Assembly: GCF_037975245.1 (NCBI RefSeq)
Contig: NC_092563.1
Span: 895,001 to 959,000, forward strand
DNA length: 64,000 nt
Direction: 5' to 3'
From: Apostichopus japonicus
Taxonomy: Eukaryota > Echinodermata > Holothuroidea > Aspidochirotida > Stichopodidae
Shown: positions 60,888 to 64,000 of the stretch, one piece after another
How positions within the stretch are numbered: the stretch's first letter is position 1
How the letters are laid out: each line of letters opens with the position of its first letter
Position numbers and translations under genes: made by a program
Notes under the pieces: model-generated
Seen by the model: the letters and a program-made list of their open reading frames with translations, nothing else
What the model was told of the DNA's origin: nothing
Databases searched by the model: none

Positions 60888-61602
60888 CTCATAAATAAAC
60901 GTAGTATCGCAGAGGCTGTGGTACTATGTTAATTCACGAGGTACAAGATATTTATATGAGTCATGGTAGTTAGAATACGTTTTTCATGCAACACATGGGG
61001 AGGGGATGGGAAAGGGTTGCACATATAATATGGAAACGTTAAGGTAGCTTCAAAATGTTAAGATCTTTTCATAAATACAGTAGAACAATTTTCAAGATAC
61101 TGACTCGATAGTTCAGTTAATATTTTATTTCCACATTTAACGTATTTTACAACAAGTTACCCATTTAAGCATATCTTGTTTGACGAAACTGTTGACCACG
61201 ATCCTGTGCTGTGAGTATACTATAAGTATACCGGTAACGCTATATGGACCAATTTGTGAACCCCATAACGATCAAGAAATTCAGTTGGTTATATTGCCAT
61301 ATGCTTCTCACTCACTATAGGCTGCATGTCAAAATTGATCCCTACCACTATTTGGTTTCTATTCGAAATTCATTTGATATCCATTTTTTGCTTTTGTTTA
61401 ATCTACCCGTCTCCGAGCGGATACATGAATCCGTGGACCCTCTGTCTCGGCTGATAGGTATTCGGTAATAATGCCTTAATATTTCATTTTTTTTCTAGCT
61501 GGTACTGTGACGTCATCTCTTTTCTCTCCCCCTCCTACAGGTTACTTTGAAGCTAATCGAGACTTTTACTGCAAGAAACACAATCCTGTGGACCTGCAGT
61601 AA
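51683..61602 (+). CDS. LIM-domain protein, ALP/Enigma (PDLIM) type, last four exons
   Basis: Exons 51683-51812, 52324-52462, 60559-60644 and 61541-61602 (stop 61600-61602) join in phase to 138 aa; the 5' part is missing. The first exon reads [17 protein letters not shown], an acidic linker. The second adds a basic linker ([15 protein letters not shown]) and the first LIM Cys pair CIMC. The rest completes one LIM domain with spacing C-X2-C-X16-H-X2-C-X2-C-X2-C-X17-C-X2-H, ending HNPVDLQ. The blocks [22 protein letters not shown] and DFYCKKH resemble the single C-terminal LIM domain of ALP-subfamily PDZ-LIM proteins (PDLIM1-4), which bind actinin-based actin structures. The 8.1 kb intron splits the LIM domain after its first Cys pair. 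Identity as a PDLIM rests on the LIM domain only; a PDZ exon was not found, so a small single-LIM protein is the alternative. Confidence 0.8.
54471..54877. mobile_element. Possible degenerate MITE
   Basis: The right end, GGCCTAGTTATGCCACTG, reads on the other strand as CAGTGGCATAACTAGGCC, a typical hAT/MITE-style terminus. The left end, AGTGGTGTCAGCTATGACAGGGCC in shorter matching pieces, is an imperfect partner. No matching target duplication was found. Confidence 0.3.
55491..55539. repeat. Foldback hairpin, copy A
   Basis: Arms CCAGGGAGTT and AACCCCCTGG (one mismatch) around a TGTTATGG-like centre, extended by GGTAC-type pieces and GCGGT/ACTGCC at the outside. Homologous to 60456-60507. 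Confidence 0.65.
57437..57672. mobile_element. Diverged copy of the 43151-43443 MITE
   Basis: Long collinear similarity to the intact MITE: ATCGCTAGTAATTTCAAAA, ATTTCCAGCGATCTGGGAGG, TTCGCTTAGATAGTTTGCCT. The right terminus has decayed to CTCGCTACACGACTG and the left terminus is not recognisable. Confidence 0.7.
57776..58202. mobile_element. MITE-like element with AGGCGTAGG ends
   Basis: The left end AGGCGTAGGAGCC and the right end GGACCTACGCCT are imperfect inverted repeats (9-bp core AGGCGTAGG). It carries a GCGCGCGAAACGCGCG palindrome near 57841 and an 18-G run followed by C-rich sequence near 58152-58180. No target duplication is evident. Confidence 0.4.
60456..60507. repeat. Foldback hairpin, copy B
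   Basis: Arms CAGGGAGTTGTT and AACAACTCCCTG pair perfectly over 12 bp around an ATGG loop. After an internal bulge, CGCAGTA and TACTGCG pair perfectly too. It lies about 50 nt upstream of a LIM-gene splice acceptor. Confidence 0.8.
60684..60757 (+). tRNA. tRNA-Thr(TGT)-like Pol III unit (possibly SINE-derived)
   Basis: A 74-nt cloverleaf. The D arm GCTC/GAGC and anticodon arm CTGGG/CCCAG are perfect, and loop CTTGTAA gives anticodon TGT (reads ACA, Thr). The B box GGTTCGAACCC matches the consensus, and six T at 60763-60768 lie where a Pol III terminator belongs. The acceptor stem pairs at only four of seven positions and the T stem has two mismatches, so a tRNA pseudogene or tRNA-derived SINE is more likely than a working gene. 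It lies inside the last LIM-gene intron. Confidence 0.5.
60808..60884. repeat. (TA)n microsatellite
   Basis: About 75 bp of TA with one AAA interruption, about 50 bp after the tRNA-like unit. Confidence 0.95.
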
Positions 61603-62423
61603 CATGAGCTCATCCTGAATGATCATTTCTCCTTAGCAACGAATTCACCTTTGACCTACGTGGACGCAGCATCACATGACTATAGAAGGGACAGAAAACA
61701 CGATTGAATTACGTGGAAGTATCTGCTGCTTTGGTTATTATAAATGTGAAGAGAAAAATAATTATCGATCATCTGCCATCATTTCTTTACCATTTCTTGA
61801 ATCGCAAAATGAAGTGTTGGTGAGTTCTGCTTACGTGTCCTGCATGAAACTTAAAACACATTCATACCACTCAAGATAACGTGCATTTTACTATAGTGCT
61901 AACAGCTTTATACAAGTTCAGATCCAGCCAAACTTAATATTTGATAATGACGCAATTGGCTAAATTAAGAAAGTCAGATGTCCGGAAGATAAACAAAATA
62001 ACAAACGGTGTTAACTTCTTGCACGTGTACGTGTTATTGTCCTTATATAGTCACGTGATGTTTCGTCCACCGTTAGGTTCGATACCGTTCGTCATTTTGT
62101 TATGATCTTCTACACCTCTGACGTGTCTTTCAGTTACCCCGTCCTACCCCCCCCCCGCCCCACCCTATACACGATATAGTGTGACATCCAATCCCAACTC
62201 TAGGTTATCTAATCGTTTCCTTTTACATGCCTGGGGTTTCAGTAAAATTGAGTTAACACTGTCGGTACAAAATAGCTCCATACCAAAAAGTGGCAGATGA
62301 TCGATAACTCATGCCTCGCATTTTATGATGGCCAGAGTACAGCACACATAAAACATTTATGTATTTTTCTTTATTTTTAATACATTTCATTAAAGTTGTT
62401 TACTGATATACAGCATCACAGTA
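61603..62423 (+). other. Probable 3' UTR of the LIM gene
   Basis: The sequence between the LIM stop and AATAAA at 62424. It has no splice signals that stand out and no competing ORF with a domain. Confidence 0.4.
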
Positions 62424-62429
62424 AATAAA
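62424..62429 (+). terminator. Candidate polyadenylation signal AATAAA of the LIM gene
   Basis: First AATAAA after the LIM stop, 822 nt downstream. An ATTAAA near 62390 is an alternative. Confidence 0.4.
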
Positions 62430-64000
62430 ATGCAGTTCAATTTGGAAAGTCTTATACACCATCGATCTTTTCTTATATGATTTAAACATTTTTTTCCATC
62501 TCAGTGAATTTGATGTAATTTAGTTTTTAGTATATTTCTGTAGTATGGTGTTGTTAGTAGTATTTTATAAGTATGCGTAGATAGTACATATTCCCGTGAA
62601 ATGAACTCAACCAGGACATATAATGAAGTGTTATGATAAATATTTGTTTATGTTGGGAAACCAAACAAACTTAGCTGACTTTCCACGTGATTGACGCCCA
62701 CTTAATGTTTTCTTTCCGGGTATACAGGCTATGTAGTCTCCATGCATGTACATCACAATGTTGAATTATTATACTGTTTGGAGGATTTCAACCTGCGTGC
62801 TAATTGAAAAAACATCTCTTAGACAGTGCTCATCATGTTTATGTTTTCTGTTCATTAGTATTATTTGTATTATTTCAAAGAAAGTACATAATTGAAAACT
62901 AGATCTATAGTCTATTATTCTCGACATATGCAGTCGATATTCTCATCACAATAACCTGTATATGCTTCATGGATTATATCTCAGTTTTTCCCTACATTTT
63001 TAGTAATAACCATGAGGAATTAGACTGCTCGAGTTAAAAAAGTTGAGGTTTCAGAGAATCAGTTCATAAATTGCTTCATACTATAGTTATTATTCCTATG
63101 ATAGAGCATGTCCCTGTTTACACGGTATAGTACAGCTCAATGTGAGTATCCCGCGAAGTATGATAAATGCCTCCACTGCTTCGACCGTGTAATAAGGAGA
63201 GATGCTGATAGTAAAACGCCAAGCCACGCATAACTGCACTGCAGGATGTATGTAACGAATATCATGAAAATAAATATGTTTTGCAGCAAAATATGAACGG
63301 TAAGCAGCACGACATTATTTTCAATTCAACTTTAGCATGTTTGCTCATAACACGTCTGGCGGCATTACGTCATTTTTTATAGTTTTATTTGTTTTTTGTG
63401 CAGTCATGTTTTCTGTAGTATTAGCATTGTGTGGCATCATTCCCGTCTGCTGTCAATCAACCGTAGAGCAGATGGATGTTTGTCAAGACCTACCGTAACT
63501 CCGCAAATAGTCACAAGGTTAGTCCCAAAATAGTATGTTCATGACTATAACCGGCGGTTATTGATTCTCACAATTCAAAGGTTTTCTTCTATAAATTTCA
63601 TTCATACATTTTGGCACCGGTCACTTGACAATTTAGGTGAGGGTCGGAGTCGACCGAAGGAGTTAACGTCAACAACAAGTTAGCAATCTGCTCGCTAATA
63701 AAAAGTACAAAATTCTGTTAAACAAACGTGTCGAAATGGAAACCACACTTAGGACAACAACAAAAATCTTCTTTTATATACGCATCGTATACTACGTGTG
63801 ACGCAATTGAAACGCCGACTTTAGAAGTACCGTGCGCGGGAACACGCCATCTCAATTTATACGCGTCTTGCAGTTAGACATCTTTGACGGATTCACACAT
63901 GCGAAGAATCATAAGATTTGCCAGGTTGTTGCATAGCTAGCTTAGAATAGCGTTACTCCATTAAACATGTCTTTCGCTTGAATTCATCACCAGCCTGCTC
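62430..64000. other. Intergenic right edge, no supported gene
   Basis: AT-rich sequence. A 30-codon signal-peptide-like ORF after a good acceptor (63406-63498) is described as a finding; nothing else stands out. Confidence 0.5.

Overview
The window is nuclear DNA of an animal, most likely a marine invertebrate and possibly a sea cucumber or another echinoderm. It is AT-rich, its genes are split by GT/AG introns, and it is full of microsatellites, minisatellites, long G or C homopolymers, hAT-type MITE copies and tRNA-like Pol III units. No bacterial operon, CRISPR array, provirus or long transposase ORF is visible. The echinoderm guess is an inference from repeat style and protein flavour, not a proof.

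Four protein genes can be supported. (1) Positions 17524-23100 (+) hold one very large exon coding 1858 aa: a nuclear-type protein with three C2H2 zinc fingers, an AT-hook and two CtBP-type PxDLS motifs. (2) BOLA3 (+, four exons, 30406-35147) can be assembled completely to 107 aa and is a mitochondrial iron-sulfur assembly factor. (3) ACSF3 (-, six coding exons, 42806-37690) can be assembled to 622 aa and is a mitochondrial malonyl-CoA synthetase. (4) At 51683-61602 (+) lie four exons that end a LIM-domain protein of the ALP/Enigma (PDLIM) type; its 5' end is uncertain.

Layout: 1-17374 is non-coding and repeat-rich. It includes a Pol III tRNA-like unit at 683-756, a short tandem array at 9631-9919 and a 1.55 kb minisatellite of a 42-bp unit at 11676-13226. 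The zinc-finger gene follows, then 24914-30405 without a recognisable gene. BOLA3 and ACSF3 lie tail to tail, 2.5 kb apart. From 42807 to 51682 there is non-coding sequence with a clean hAT MITE and its 8-bp target duplication, plus candidate 5' exons. The LIM gene spans the right end; its 8.1 kb intron holds nested MITE-like elements and two homologous foldback hairpins, and the next intron a second tRNA-like unit.

BOLA3 and ACSF3 act on one pathway from two sides. ACSF3 supplies malonyl-CoA to mitochondrial fatty-acid synthesis, which makes the octanoyl precursor of lipoate. BOLA3 helps deliver the 4Fe-4S clusters that lipoate synthase needs. Their adjacency is one of the more interesting observations. 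Others are an alternative C-terminal exon of the zinc-finger gene, an overlapping uORF at its start, and a minisatellite open in all three forward frames.
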